64,000 nucleotides of DNA, from contig NZ_BMTT01000001.1 in NCBI RefSeq assembly GCF_014649815.1, positions 868,001 to 932,000 of the forward strand, written 5' to 3'. Of the stretch, positions 52,501 to 63,574 are shown piece by piece. Within the stretch, counting starts at the first letter, position 1, and the number at the start of each line of letters is the position of its first letter. The notes beneath the pieces are model-generated. The model had not been told where the DNA came from and made no database searches. It saw only the letters and a program-made list of their open reading frames with translations. Position numbers and translations under genes: made by a program. This DNA comes from Streptomyces mutabilis. GTDB taxonomy: Bacteria; Actinomycetota; Actinomycetes; Streptomycetales; Streptomycetaceae.

Positions 52501-54479
52501 TCGCCGAGGTAGTCGGCGCCGCCGGCCACCGCCTTCGGCATGCGCAGGCCGAAATCGTAGATCCAGGCCGTGGTGCGGTCCGCGCAGCGCAGGTCGTACG
52601 GCCGCTCGTCGGTGACCTCGACGCCGAGCCGGCTGAGCACGGGCAGCACGGCGGACAGGGAGACGGTGCCGCCCTTCTGGTAGATCTTGAACCGGCGCTC
52701 CTCGGGCGCGGCGCCGACCGGCTCGTACAGGCTCAGCGCGAACGTCCGGTCCTCGTCGAGCCGCTCCAGGTGGCCGAGGTCGGCGACGGCGGAGCGCGGG
52801 CCGTGGTCGGCCTTGTAGCCCTCCGGGAAGGCGCTGCCGTAGCGGCGCAGCAGATCCGCCGCGTGTTCCTCGCCGAACTCGGCGGTCAGCGCCTCGGCGA
52901 ACCCGTCGGCCCAGGAGCGGGCCGCCTCGACCAGGCGGGCCTCGACGCGCTCCTTGTCGGCGTCGGACAGGTGCGGCAGCTCGGTGCCCTGCGGGACGCG
53001 GACGACGAAGTGCAGCCGGGACAGGATCGACTCGGTGTTCCAGGCCGTGAAGTCGACGCTGGTGCCGCCGAGCTCCTCCTTGAGGATGTCGATGATCCGC
53101 AGCCGGACACCGGTGGTGTAGCGGTCGCGGGGGAGGTAGACGAGGGCCGAGTAGTAGCGCCCGTACTCGTCCTGGCGCAGGTAGAGACGCAGGCGGCGCC
53201 GCTCCTGGAGGTAGAGGACGGAGGTGACGATGGACTGGAGCTCGTCCGGCGGGGTCTGGAACAGCTCGTCGCGCGGGTACGTCTCCAGGATCTGCAGCAG
53301 GTCCCGGCCGTCGTGGCTGTTGGGCGAGAACCCGGCCCGCTCCAGCACCTCCTCCACCTTGCGCCGGATCACCGGGACGCGGCGGACGGACTCGGTGTAC
53401 GCGGCGGAGGAGAACAGGCCCAGGAAGCGGCGCTCACCGACGACGTTGCCGTTCGCGTCGAACTTCTTGACGCCGATGTAGTCCAGGTACGACGGCCGGT
53501 GCACGGTCGCCCGGCTGTTGGCCTTGGTCAGCACCAACAGCCGGTGCTCGCGGGCCTTGGCGCGGGCGTCGGCCGGGAGGCGCTCGAAGGAGGGGCTGAC
53601 CGGGTGGCTCTCGTCAGTCGCGTGGTGCGGGTCGGAGCGCAGGATGCCGAGGCCGGTGCCGGCGACGGCGGCCAAGGAGTCGTCGCCGCGCAGCTCGTAC
53701 TCGCGGTAGCCGAGGAAGGTGAAGTGGTCGTCGGCCAGCCAGCGCAGCAGCTCGCGGGCCTCCTCCAGCTCCCGCGGGGGCAGGTCGTCGGGGGTCGGCT
53801 CGTCCGGCAACTGCTCGGCGATGCGGACGGCCGCGTCGCGCATCTTGCCCCAGTCCTCGACGGTCTCGCGGACGTCGTTGAGGACGCGCAGCAGGTCGGC
53901 GGTGATCTGCTTCAGATCGCCGCGGTCGGTTTCGCGGTCGATCTCTACGTGGATCCAGGACTCGACGTGCGCGTCGTGCGGCAGTTCGGCGGAGGGGCCG
54001 TCGGTGAGCACCTCGACGAGCTTGCCGGTGACGTCTCGGCGCACCACGATCTGCGGGTGGACCACGACGTGGATGCCGCGGCCCTGCCGGGTCAGCTCGT
54101 TGGTCACGGAGTCGACGAGGAAGGGCATGTCGTCGGTGACCACCTCGACCACGGAGTGGCTGCACGTCCAGCCGTTCTCCTCGACGGTCGGGGTGTGCAC
54201 CCGCACGTTCGCCGTGCCCTGCGGGCGGTTCTCGGCCAGCCGGTAGTGCGAGACGGCGGCTCCGAAGACGTCGACCGGGTCGCGGTCGGTCAGGTCCTCC
54301 GGGGCGGTGTGCCGGTAGTAGCGCCGGAGGAACGCGAACACGGATGCCTGGTCCGGGGTGCCCGGCGTGCCCTCGTCCGTCGTCCCAGTCGGTAGGTGCC
54401 CTCCGACCGGGCTGTTCTCAGCTACCCGCGCAGCCCTTTCGAGCAGCTCGGCCTTGGCTTCGTCCAGCTTGGTCTGCAT
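49539..54479 (-). CDS. gdh: NAD-dependent glutamate dehydrogenase, 180-kDa class
   Basis: 1646 residues from ATG at 54479 (AGAGGACA upstream); the family founder in S. clavuligerus has about 1650. N-terminal ACT-like regulatory part (NGWTCSHSVVEVVTDDMPFLVDSV), a central region, then the catalytic dehydrogenase: KVARGGLRWSDRREDFRTE, GAKGGFVAKQLP (substrate Lys), GIGDMSGDVFGNGM, and a Rossmann part with VGEGGNLGLTQLGR. It oxidises glutamate to 2-oxoglutarate and ammonium for catabolism; large forms are allosteric. It is transcribed alone, with a terminator after it. A 1616-residue open frame on the opposite strand is a GC-bias shadow. Confidence 0.97.
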   Translation of the reverse strand: MQTKLDEAKAELLERAARVAENSPVGGHLPTGTTDEGTPGTPDQASVFAFLRRYYRHTAPEDLTDRDPVDVFGAAVSHYRLAENRPQGTANVRVHTPTVEENGWTCSHSVVEVVTDDMPFLVDSVTNELTRQGRGIHVVVHPQIVVRRDVTGKLVEVLTDGPSAELPHDAHVESWIHVEIDRETDRGDLKQITADLLRVLNDVRETVEDWGKMRDAAVRIAEQLPDEPTPDDLPPRELEEARELLRWLADDHFTFLGYREYELRGDDSLAAVAGTGLGILRSDPHHATDESHPVSPSFERLPADARAKAREHRLLVLTKANSRATVHRPSYLDYIGVKKFDANGNVVGERRFLGLFSSAAYTESVRRVPVIRRKVEEVLERAGFSPNSHDGRDLLQILETYPRDELFQTPPDELQSIVTSVLYLQERRRLRLYLRQDEYGRYYSALVYLPRDRYTTGVRLRIIDILKEELGGTSVDFTAWNTESILSRLHFVVRVPQGTELPHLSDADKERVEARLVEAARSWADGFAEALTAEFGEEHAADLLRRYGSAFPEGYKADHGPRSAVADLGHLERLDEDRTFALSLYEPVGAAPEERRFKIYQKGGTVSLSAVLPVLSRLGVEVTDERPYDLRCADRTTAWIYDFGLRMPKAVAGGADYLGDDARERFQEAFAATWNGQAENDGFNALVLSAGLTWRQAMVLRAYAKYLRQAGSTFSQDYMEDTLRNNVHTTRLLVSLFEARMAPERQSAGREIVDALLEEVDAALDQVASLDEDRILRSFLTVIKATLRTNFFQKAAGGKAHDYVSMKFDPQAIPDLPAPRPAFEIWVYSPRVEGVHLRFGKVARGGLRWSDRREDFRTEILGLVKAQMVKNTVIVPVGAKGGFVAKQLPDPSVDRDAWMAEGIASYRTFISALLDITDNMVAGEVVPPADVVRHDEDDTYLVVAADKGTAKFSDIANEVAESYNFWLGDAFASGGSAGYDHKGMGITARGAWESVKRHFRELGVDTQTQDFTVVGIGDMSGDVFGNGMLLSEHIRLVAAFDHRHIFVDPNPDSATSYAERRRLFELPRSSWEDYDAGLISAGGGVFPRTAKSIPVNAHMREALGIEPGITKMTPAELMKAILTSPVDLLWNGGIGTYVKASTESNGDVGDKANDAIRVDGKDLRVQVVGEGGNLGLTQLGRIEFARTGGKINTDAIDNSAGVDTSDHEVNIKILLNGLVKDGDMTVKQRNKLLAQMTDEVGALVLRNNYAQNTAIANALAQSNDMLHAQQRFMRHLVREGSLDRALEFLPTDRQIRERLGAGQGLTGPETAVLLAYTKITVAEELLHTSLPDDPYLKGLLHAYFPTALREQFLDRIDGHPLRREITTTVLVNDTVNTGGTTYLHRMREETGASLEEIVRAQTAARAIFRSSPVWDAVEALDTKVEAAVQTRIRLHSRRLVERGTRWLLNNRPQPLELAETVDFFAERVEQVWSQLPKLLRGADAEWYQHIYDELTAAGVPDEPATRVAGFSSAFPTLDIVSVADRTGKEPLDVAEVYYDLADRLGVTQLMDRISALPRTDRWQSMARAAIREDLYAAHAALTADVLAAGNGTSTPEQRFKAWEQKNAAILGRARTTLEEIHNSDAFDLSNLSVAMRTMRTLLRTHS

Positions 54480-55246
54480 TGTCCTCTGGCTCCTGTCGCG
54501 CGCCGTTGCGTGACGTAGAAGGAAGTACGGTCTCCTGCCTTCCGGCACGTCCTCGGGACACGGGGTGTCCGGTCCGTTCAGACGCTATGCCGCAAGGTGA
54601 GAGGAGCGGGGGCATATCAGCCAATGTCGCCACGTTCACCAGGTGTGACGTCGCTCTCGTCGTCACCGTCCGGGGAGTGCGCGGCGTCGTACCGGGGGCT
54701 GTGCGTGCCCCGTCCCGCCCGCGAGGATCAGCGACCGCCACCCGGACACGGATGTCGTCCGTGCGTACCGGGCGCAGGGCGGAGGCACCGGTGCCCCCGC
54801 GAGCTATCGCGCTGATCACGCCACAAGGCTATCGCTCCCTGCGGGGCTCCCGTCACGACCCGTATGTGTACAAGACCGGGACCGAAACTTCGACGTTCTG
54901 CACAGAGACACCGCACTCGCGGCGGCGGCGGTCACGCCACACCCGGCACGGTTGTGAGCATGCGGGCAGCCGCGCCGCCCGCGCAGCTGCCGGTCAGCCG
55001 TGCCACCCGCATGGCCGCTGGACAGCGATGCACACCCACACAGCTGCGTGCCGCCGTCCCGCCGTGGCTGCGGGCAGTCGTGCCGCTGGGGCGATGGGCA
55101 TCCCCCGCTCGAGCGGAGCCGAGAGTGGGGGAGGGTGGGCGCAGCGGCACCCCGTCGGCGCCGGGCCGCGCGGCCCACCCCCGACCCACAGCCACGCCGG
55201 TCACCACCAGACCGGCGGAACCCGCACCCGCCCGTCCGTCACGACG
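54480..55246. other. Long intergenic region upstream of gdh
   Basis: 767 bp without a convincing gene. A 133-residue minus-strand frame (54418-54819, beginning MISAIARGGTGA) overlaps the gdh start in another frame; I give it low weight. The right part (about 55020-55180) is repeat-derived. The gdh promoter must lie here but I could not place it. Confidence 0.55.
55059..55160. repeat. Dispersed intergenic repeat, long copy with hairpin
   Basis: The words gctgcgggcag (55068-) and gggcgcagcggcacccc (55137-) match the copy at 47907. Between them is an inverted repeat, TCCCCC at 55101 pairing GGGGGA at 55127, around ctcgagcggagccgagag. This last element is of a type I remember as abundant between genes of Streptomyces. 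It generates spurious open frames. Confidence 0.6.
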
Positions 55247-55921
55247 TCACGCCGCCAACCGCTCCGCCTCAGCCACGGCCTCCCCCAACGTGTCCACCAC
55301 CGGAACCCCCACACCCTCCAGACTCGCCCGACTGTGCGACCCCCCGGTGTAGAGCACCGCCCGCGCCCCCACGTGCCCCGCGGCCACCGCGTCATCCGCG
55401 GCGTCCCCGATCACCACCGTGCGCGCCGGATCGATCCCGGCCGACTCGGCCAGCTCCGCGATGTGCCGCACCATGTGCTCGGCCTTGCTGCCCCCGGAGG
55501 GCCCGGTCCGCCCGTCGACGCGTATGAAGTGGGACTCGATCCCGAAGCCCTTGACCAGCGGCACCAGCTCGTCATGCCCGTACATGCTCAGGATCGACTG
55601 GCTGCGCCCCGCCGAACGCCAGCCCGCGAGCAGCTCCGCCGCGCCCTCGGCGAGCCCGCACCGCACCCGGTGCTCGATGTAGTGGCGATGGAAGGTCGCG
55701 TCCATGACCTCCCACTCGGCGTCGCTGGGCAGCCGCCCCATCAGCCGCTCGTAGAACTTCGGCACGGGCACGCAGTACAGCGCCCGGTACTGCTCCAGCG
55801 TGATCGGCGCCAGTCCCAGCTCGGCGAACGCCGCGTTCGTCGCCCCGATGATCGCGTCGTTGTCGTGGAACAGCGTCCCGTTCCAGTCCCAGACGATGTG
55901 CGCCCCTGTCTGCATCCCCAT
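55247..55921 (-). CDS. HAD-superfamily phosphatase with DxN motif
   Basis: 224 residues from ATG at 55921; ATG at 55915 or an earlier in-frame codon are possible. Motif I is VWDWNGTLF: the nucleophile Asp12 is kept, but the general-acid Asp is Asn14. Motif II is ILSMYG, motif III Lys is in GGSKAEH and motif IV is VVIGDAADDAVAAG. Cap domain of the phosphoglycolate-phosphatase type. The Asn may reduce hydrolysis or fit a transfer reaction; it could also be normal for this Streptomyces family, as I think it is. Substrate unknown. Transcribed alone. Confidence 0.85.
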   Translation of the reverse strand: MGMQTGAHIVWDWNGTLFHDNDAIIGATNAAFAELGLAPITLEQYRALYCVPVPKFYERLMGRLPSDAEWEVMDATFHRHYIEHRVRCGLAEGAAELLAGWRSAGRSQSILSMYGHDELVPLVKGFGIESHFIRVDGRTGPSGGSKAEHMVRHIAELAESAGIDPARTVVIGDAADDAVAAGHVGARAVLYTGGSHSRASLEGVGVPVVDTLGEAVAEAERLAA

Positions 55922-56035
55922 GCTCGAAAACGTACCCGCCGCCACTGACGGTCAAAGACGGGCCCCTCGCCGGCGGGCGCCGCCACCCGGAGGCTGTGGG
56001 GGTGTCGGGATGCCGGAGTGCCGACCGCCGTAATG

Positions 56036-56551
56036 TCAGTCGCCGGCCCCGACCAGGCTCGCGATCTCCTGCGTCGCGTACCAGAGCAGCTCGTGGTCCT
56101 CCGCCCCGTCCACGACGAACTGGGCGTCGTCGTCCCCGCCGTCCGCCGCCGCGAGGGCCCCGGCCGCCGCGGCAACGTCCGCCTCGGCGTCGGCGGAGTC
56201 GACGTGCACCGAGGCCGCCTTGGCCAGCGGCAGGGGTCCCGCCAACCGCACCTCGCCCAGCGCGGAGGGATCGATCCCGCGGTCCGGGTCGACGGTGGCC
56301 GCCCCGTCGGGCACGTCGGCGGCGACCACGACCCGGCGCCGGGGCGCCCCGGAGTCCGCCGCCACCAGCCGCAGCGAGGCGAGGGCGGCCCGGTTCAGGG
56401 CGGCGTACTCCAGCTCCTCGATGTCGTCCGAGAGGTACCACTCGCGCAGCGCCGGTGTGACGGCGTGGGCGACGAGCGGTCCGGTCCCCAGCTGGCCCGT
56501 CCTGCGGGCCTCGGCGAGACCGGAGAGGGTCAGGGGAACGTAGACGCGCAT
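56036..56551 (-). CDS. DUF6912 family protein
   Basis: 171 residues, beginning MRVYVPLTLSGLAEARR. An alpha/beta start, then VAHAVTPALREWYLSDDIEELEYAAL, Asp/Ala-rich middle, and FVVDGAEDHELLWYATQEIASLV at the end. This layout is that of DUF6912, an uncharacterised actinobacterial family usually found near secA. No catalytic motif is visible. Divergent from the Rv3235-like gene over a 321-bp spacer. Confidence 0.8.
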   Translation of the reverse strand: MRVYVPLTLSGLAEARRTGQLGTGPLVAHAVTPALREWYLSDDIEELEYAALNRAALASLRLVAADSGAPRRRVVVAADVPDGAATVDPDRGIDPSALGEVRLAGPLPLAKAASVHVDSADAEADVAAAAGALAAADGGDDDAQFVVDGAEDHELLWYATQEIASLVGAGD

Positions 56552-56872
56552 GGGGCTGCCGCTTTCGTGGTCGGGGGAACTCCGCCGGGTGCCCGGGAGA
56601 GCCCGGGAGAGCCTTCAGGATACGTGCGGGTGTCCCCTTTCGAGTCCCCACCCGTGACGCCGAACGCGTCCACTCCTCGCCCGGAACTCACCCGGTGCGC
56701 CCGCGCCACTCCGGGCTTCCCGGGGCCCCGATCACCCGGATAAGTGAACCTGCCTGGCCCTTCGCCCCGGCCGCGGTCCTCCTTGCCGCGCCGCCCCGCC
56801 GACCCGTACAAGATCCCCAACCGCAAGTTACTGCCCGGTATTCGCTCCGGGCCGCCGAAACGGGGAGCCCCC
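56552..56872. other. Divergent spacer between the DUF6912 and Rv3235-like genes
   Basis: 321 bp with no gene. It carries a short direct repeat (cccgggagag twice at about 56591-56610). No certain promoter boxes found. Confidence 0.5.
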
Positions 56873-57601
56873 ATGCGCAAGGTCATGACCAGGACCCAGT
56901 CCCGCCCGCTCCGCCTCACGTCGGCGACCGCCGTCGCACCGACTCCGCCGACACCCGTCTCCGCGGAGTCCGCGTCGCGCGTCCCCGGCGCCGCACCGCC
57001 CCGCAGGCCCGGCGGCGGCACCGTACGGTCCACCGCACCCGGCGGACGGCCGCCGGGCTCCCCGGGCAGGTCCCCGCGGGCCCGAACGCGGCCGGCGGAC
57101 AACCGCCCGCCCGCGACCGGGCCGGGCCGCACCCCCAGGACGGGACCGCGCACGACCGCCGGCGCCGCCGTACCGGGCCCCGCCGCCCCTGCCGTACGCC
57201 GGGAAGCCGCGACCGCGCCGGGACCCTTCGTGCCCGCCCGGACTCCGCGCCGACCCGTACCGCAGCTCCGCCCCACCGACCGCTTCGCCGAGCTCCTCCT
57301 CAACGTGCTCAGCGGCCGCCGCCCCGTCCACTCGATGCTCCGCCACACCGCCGGGCGTGCCTACGACGAGCTGGCCCGCCTCGCCGAACGCGGGCCCCTG
57401 CGCACGCGCGGCACCCTCCCCGTCGTCCGTGACATCGGCTACTTCGAGCCCCGGCCGGGTGCTCTGGAGGTCTTCGCCCGCATCGGCGCGGGGGACCAGC
57501 TGCGCGCGATGGCCTTCCGCCTGGAACAGGGCCGGGACCTGCGCTGGCGCTGCACCGCGGTGGAACTGGGCGGTCCCCGCAGGCCGCACGCGGACGACTG
57601 A
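56873..57601 (+). CDS. Rv3235-like protein (DUF6459)
   Basis: 242 residues from ATG at 56873 (MRKVMTRTQSRPLRL) with GGGGAG eight nt before; 43 in-frame residues upstream are rejected. A 130-residue disordered Pro/Ala/Arg-rich N-terminus is followed by a compact C-terminal domain (about 135-240: FAELLLNVLSGRRPVHSMLRH and MAFRLEQGRDLRWRCTAVELG). This matches the Rv3235 family, whose gene lies near secA in mycobacteria too. It is thought to be SecA-linked only by gene order; it has a weak resemblance to SecB-independent export factors but no proven role. Confidence 0.8.
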   Translation: MRKVMTRTQSRPLRLTSATAVAPTPPTPVSAESASRVPGAAPPRRPGGGTVRSTAPGGRPPGSPGRSPRARTRPADNRPPATGPGRTPRTGPRTTAGAAVPGPAAPAVRREAATAPGPFVPARTPRRPVPQLRPTDRFAELLLNVLSGRRPVHSMLRHTAGRAYDELARLAERGPLRTRGTLPVVRDIGYFEPRPGALEVFARIGAGDQLRAMAFRLEQGRDLRWRCTAVELGGPRRPHADD

Positions 57602-57627
57602 GACCAGCCACCGGGAGGGGCCGTCCG

Positions 57628-57720
57628 GAGCAGGGCCCGGAACGGCCCCGTCCCGGCCGAAACAGGCCCGGAACGGCCCCGTCCAGGCCGAAACAGGCCC
57701 GTGGCGGCCCCGTCCAGGCC
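57628..57720. repeat. Three tandem 31-bp repeats between the Rv3235-like gene and secA
   Basis: Units at 57628-57658, 57659-57689 and 57690-57720 share the core cggccccgtccaggcc (first unit with one change). The last unit ends exactly where the terminator stem begins. Confidence 0.85.
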
Positions 57721-57757
57721 GGAGGGCCGGACACCACCCAGTGGTCTCCGGCCCTCC
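57721..57757. terminator. Bidirectional terminator between the Rv3235-like gene and secA
   Basis: A 17-bp stem (ggagggccggacaccac / gtggtctccggccctcc) with one mismatch and loop cca. It serves the two convergent genes. Confidence 0.85.
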
Positions 57758-57789
57758 CCACCGCCACGGCGCCCGCGGGCACCGCGCGG

Positions 57790-60636
<2,847 letters not shown>

Positions 60637-60703
60637 GGGGGTTGGTCTCCTTGCCGGTCGGGCCTGGGACGGTCGATTTCCTGTGACGTACTGAGCAACG
60701 GCC

Positions 60704-60709
60704 ATCGTA
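60704..60709 (-). promoter_or_regulatory. Possible -10 box of secA
   Basis: TACGAT on the minus strand, about 68 nt upstream of the secA start, in good -10 form. No -35 match was found at the expected distance. Confidence 0.25.
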
Positions 60710-60913
60710 TGCGAGGACCCCGCCGCCCCGGGAGCCCGCTGTAACGGGGACCGTGTGCTCCTTCATCCAGCTTCCGGTCTGCCGTCATCGAGTTCAACGT
60801 CCGGGTACCGAGGATGGTGCCGCACCCGTCGGTGAAACACGCGAAAAGTGACCGTCTGTTCACGCACGGCAAAAAGACGGCGCCCGTCGCGGAGTGCCCC
60901 GCAGAATCGGCCG

Positions 60914-61483
60914 ATGGAACCCGTCACGCTCACCACCGACCGCCTCGTCCTGCGCACGGTCGGCGCCCAGGACACCGGGGCCGTGCACGCGGCCTGTCAG
61001 GACACCGACATCCAGCGCTGGACCACGATCCCCTCCCCCTACCTCCACGAGCACGCACGGAGCTTCACGGAGCAGATGGTCCCCGACGGCTGGGCGAACG
61101 CCTCGATGTTCACCTTCGGCCTCTTCCTCCCCGCCGGGGACCTGGTGGGGATGCTCGGCATCACGATGATCTCCCTGGGTGTCGGGGAGATCGGGTTCTG
61201 GGGTTCCAAGGAGCACCGCGGCCACGGCTACGTCACCGAGGCCGCCGTCGGCGCCTCCCACTGGGCCTTCACCGAGCGGGCGGTCGACCGCCTGGAGTGG
61301 CGCGCCGAGGTCGGCAACACGGCCTCCCGCGCGGTGGCCCAGCGCGCGGGCTACACCATGGAGGGCACGTTGCGCTCCGCGATCAACAACAAGGGCACCC
61401 GCCGCGACGCCTGGATCGGCTCCCTCCTCCCCTCGGACCTCTGCCTCCCGTCGACGGCCCCGTACCTGCCGGCCCGAACGTGA
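60914..61483 (+). CDS. GNAT acetyltransferase, RimJ/RimL type
   Basis: 189 residues from ATG at 60914. LTTDRLVLRTVGAQD is the usual opening of RimJ/RimL-like enzymes; the acetyl-CoA loop is EHRGHGYVTEA (R-x-x-G-x-A-like) and the end has NTASRAVAQRAGYTMEGTLR. It acetylates an amine or protein N-terminus with acetyl-CoA. Substrate unknown. The gene is divergent from secA. Confidence 0.88.
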   Translation: MEPVTLTTDRLVLRTVGAQDTGAVHAACQDTDIQRWTTIPSPYLHEHARSFTEQMVPDGWANASMFTFGLFLPAGDLVGMLGITMISLGVGEIGFWGSKEHRGHGYVTEAAVGASHWAFTERAVDRLEWRAEVGNTASRAVAQRAGYTMEGTLRSAINNKGTRRDAWIGSLLPSDLCLPSTAPYLPART

Positions 61484-61590
61484 GGTGGGCGGTGGGGGCA
61501 CCTCCGGGGAGGCGACCCGCCCCACCGGGCTGCGGCCCCACCTCCGCGTCCACACCAGTGCCGGGCCCCTGCCAGAAGACCCCGTCCTCG

Positions 61591-61613
61591 CTGTCAGACC
61601 CACCCCCTATCGT
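61591..61613 (+). promoter_or_regulatory. RecA-NDp (PafBC-type) promoter of the DNA glycosylase gene
   Basis: CTGTCAGAC-N8-TATCGT fits TTGTCAGTG-N8-TANNNT with correct spacing and a perfect -10 pattern. The expected +1 is within a few nt of the ATG at 61622, so the mRNA should be leaderless. The product is a probable DNA-repair enzyme, as expected for this promoter class. Confidence 0.65.
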
Positions 61614-61621
61614 GCCGACGT

Positions 61622-62797
61622 ATGACGACCCTCCCGCCCCCTGCCACGGAACTCTCCGCAGACGAGGCCCGCCGCATCGCCCTCCGCGCACAGGGCTTCC
61701 TCGGAGCCCCCGACCGCCGCGCAGGCGTCCGCGGCGTCCTCCGGCACCTGGGCGCGGTGCAGCTCGACACCATCTCGGTCCTCGCCCGCTCCCACGAACT
61801 CATCCCGTACGCCCGCCTTGGCGCGGTGGGCCGCAAAACCGTCGAGGACGCCTACTGGAAGGACACCCACGCCTTCGAGTACTGGTCCCACGCCGCCTGC
61901 ATCCTCCCCATCGAGGAGTGGCCGCACTTCGCCTTCCGCCGCCGCGCCTACCGCAACCGCCCGCACTGGAACCACCACCTCCCGGACGGCGTCTACGACC
62001 AGGTCGTCAAGCAGCTCCGCGTCGAGGGGCCGCTCACCGCGACGGGCCTGGGCGGTGCGAAGAGGACCAGCGAATGGTGGGACTGGTCGGGCACGAAGGT
62101 CGCCGTCGAGCGCGCGCTCATGTACGGCGAGGTGGTCTGCGTCGAGCGCCGCGGCTGGAAGCGGGTGTACGACCTGGCCGAGCGCGCCGTGCCGCCCTCC
62201 CTGCTGCACGACGAACTCGACGACGCCGAGTGCCTGCGCCGCCTGGTCCGCCTGGCCGGCCGTTCCCTGGGCGTCGGTACGCGCGCGGACATCGCCGACT
62301 ACCACCGCCTCAAGGCCGAGCAGGTCGACGCCGTGATCGCCGACTCGGGTCTGGTCCCGGTCGCGGTGGAGGGCTGGGGCAAACCGGCCTGGGCGGACCC
62401 GGAGGCCCTGGAGACGCCGCCGCGCGGCCGTCATCGCACGACACTGCTCTCGCCCTTCGACTCGCTGGTCTGGGAGCGTGCGCGCACGGAGCGGATCTTC
62501 GGCTTCACCCACCGCCTGGAGGCCTACGTGCCCAAACAGAAGCGGGTGCACGGCTACTTCGCGATGCCCGTCCTGGCCGGTGGCCGGCTCGTCGGCCGCG
62601 TGGACCCGGCGCGCGAGGGGCGCACCCTGGTCGCCAGGCAGGTCACGCTGGACAGCCCCAAGGCCGCCGTGCCGGTGGCCCAGGCCCTGGTCGAGGCGGC
62701 GGGCTGGGTGGAATGCACGGACGTGCGGGTGGAACGGGTCGACGCACCGGAGCTGCGCGAGGCCCTCACGGCAGAGCTTGTCCGCCTGCTCGCCTGA
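61622..62797 (+). CDS. AlkX/YcaQ-like DNA glycosylase (HTH_42 family)
   Basis: 391 residues from ATG at 61622. The N-terminal winged-helix set contains the catalytic motif QLD (47-49) in GAVQLDTISVLARSH, the QxD form of AlkX/YcaQ rather than the QxQ form of AlkZ. Further family words: FEYWSHAACILP, DFDSLVWERART-like SPFDSLVWERARTERIFGF, and EAYVPKQKRVHGYF. These enzymes remove bulky or crosslinked N7-alkylated bases; Streptomyces relatives protect against self-made alkylators. Expression under a damage-type promoter fits. It is a stand-alone gene 138 bp after the acetyltransferase. Confidence 0.9.
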   Translation: MTTLPPPATELSADEARRIALRAQGFLGAPDRRAGVRGVLRHLGAVQLDTISVLARSHELIPYARLGAVGRKTVEDAYWKDTHAFEYWSHAACILPIEEWPHFAFRRRAYRNRPHWNHHLPDGVYDQVVKQLRVEGPLTATGLGGAKRTSEWWDWSGTKVAVERALMYGEVVCVERRGWKRVYDLAERAVPPSLLHDELDDAECLRRLVRLAGRSLGVGTRADIADYHRLKAEQVDAVIADSGLVPVAVEGWGKPAWADPEALETPPRGRHRTTLLSPFDSLVWERARTERIFGFTHRLEAYVPKQKRVHGYFAMPVLAGGRLVGRVDPAREGRTLVARQVTLDSPKAAVPVAQALVEAAGWVECTDVRVERVDAPELREALTAELVRLLA

Positions 62798-62827
62798 ACC
62801 GGTGCCGACGCGCACCGGCGCCGGCCG

Positions 62828-63574
62828 TCAGCGAATCTCGAGGATCTTCTCCCGCATCGCGTAGACCACCGCCTCCATCCTGGAGTGCAGCTGCAGTTTC
62901 TCCAGGATGTTGCGCACGTGGTTCTTCACGGTGTTCTCGGAGATGAACAGTTCCTTGGCGATGTCCCGGTTGTTCATTCCCGTGGCGACGAGCTTGAGGA
63001 CTTCGATCTCGCGGTCCGTGAGACGCGGCGCGGGCACCAGCCGGCGTTCGTCGGTCCGCTGGATCATCGACTTGAACTCGGTGAGCAGTTTCGACGCCAT
63101 GGAGGGACTGATCTGCGACTGTCCGTCGGCCACCGCGCGAATGGCGGTGGCCACCTCGTCCGTCGAGATCTCCTTGAGGAGGTAGCCCGTCGCCCCCGCC
63201 TTGATCGCGTCGTAGAGGTCGGCCTCTTCATCACTGATCGTCAGCATGATGATCTTGGCGCTGGGAGCCACCTCCTTGATGGAGGTGCAGGCCTCGATCC
63301 CGCCCCGCTTGGGCATCCGTACATCCATCAGGACGATGTCCGGCAGCAGGTCGGCGGCCTTCTCCACGGCCTCGGCTCCATCGCCGGCCTCGCCGACGAC
63401 CTGGATGTCCTCCTCGGCCGCGAGCACGATCTCCAGACCGCGGCGGAACAGGGCGTGGTCGTCCACGACCAGAACCCTGATCGGCTCCTGGCGCGCAGAG
63501 GCCGCGTCCGGGCCCATGCCGGCGGCGCCGTCGTCGATCCCCTCGCCCCGCATCGGTCCGAAAGTCTCCGCCAT
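62828..63574 (-). CDS. NarL/FixJ-type response regulator without adjacent kinase
   Basis: 248 residues from ATG at 63574 (GGGGGAGGAA upstream). An acidic 30-residue N-tail precedes the receiver: DD (38-39) and phosphorylated Asp84 in VLMDVRMP, conserved Thr in IMLTIS and Lys in YLLKEI. A LuxR-type DNA-binding helix-turn-helix spans about 180-245 (LTDREIEVLKLVATGMNNRDIAKELF). No sensor kinase gene is beside it, so it is an orphan; it corresponds to the SCO3008 position, which I recall being called OrrA. Long in-frame upstream residues lie over the hpf terminator and are rejected. Confidence 0.92.
   Translation of the reverse strand: MAETFGPMRGEGIDDGAAGMGPDAASARQEPIRVLVVDDHALFRRGLEIVLAAEEDIQVVGEAGDGAEAVEKAADLLPDIVLMDVRMPKRGGIEACTSIKEVAPSAKIIMLTISDEEADLYDAIKAGATGYLLKEISTDEVATAIRAVADGQSQISPSMASKLLTEFKSMIQRTDERRLVPAPRLTDREIEVLKLVATGMNNRDIAKELFISENTVKNHVRNILEKLQLHSRMEAVVYAMREKILEIR

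Noticed and set aside
49545-54395. A 1616-residue open frame on the plus strand opposite the glutamate dehydrogenase gene
   Set aside because: Antisense frame kept open by GC-rich codon bias. Composition is Val/Leu/Gly/Arg-biased with no domain, and the minus strand has an unmistakable full-length gene.
54818-55352. Several small frames in the gdh upstream region
   Set aside because: They lie in repeat-derived sequence, overlap each other on both strands and have no ribosome sites.
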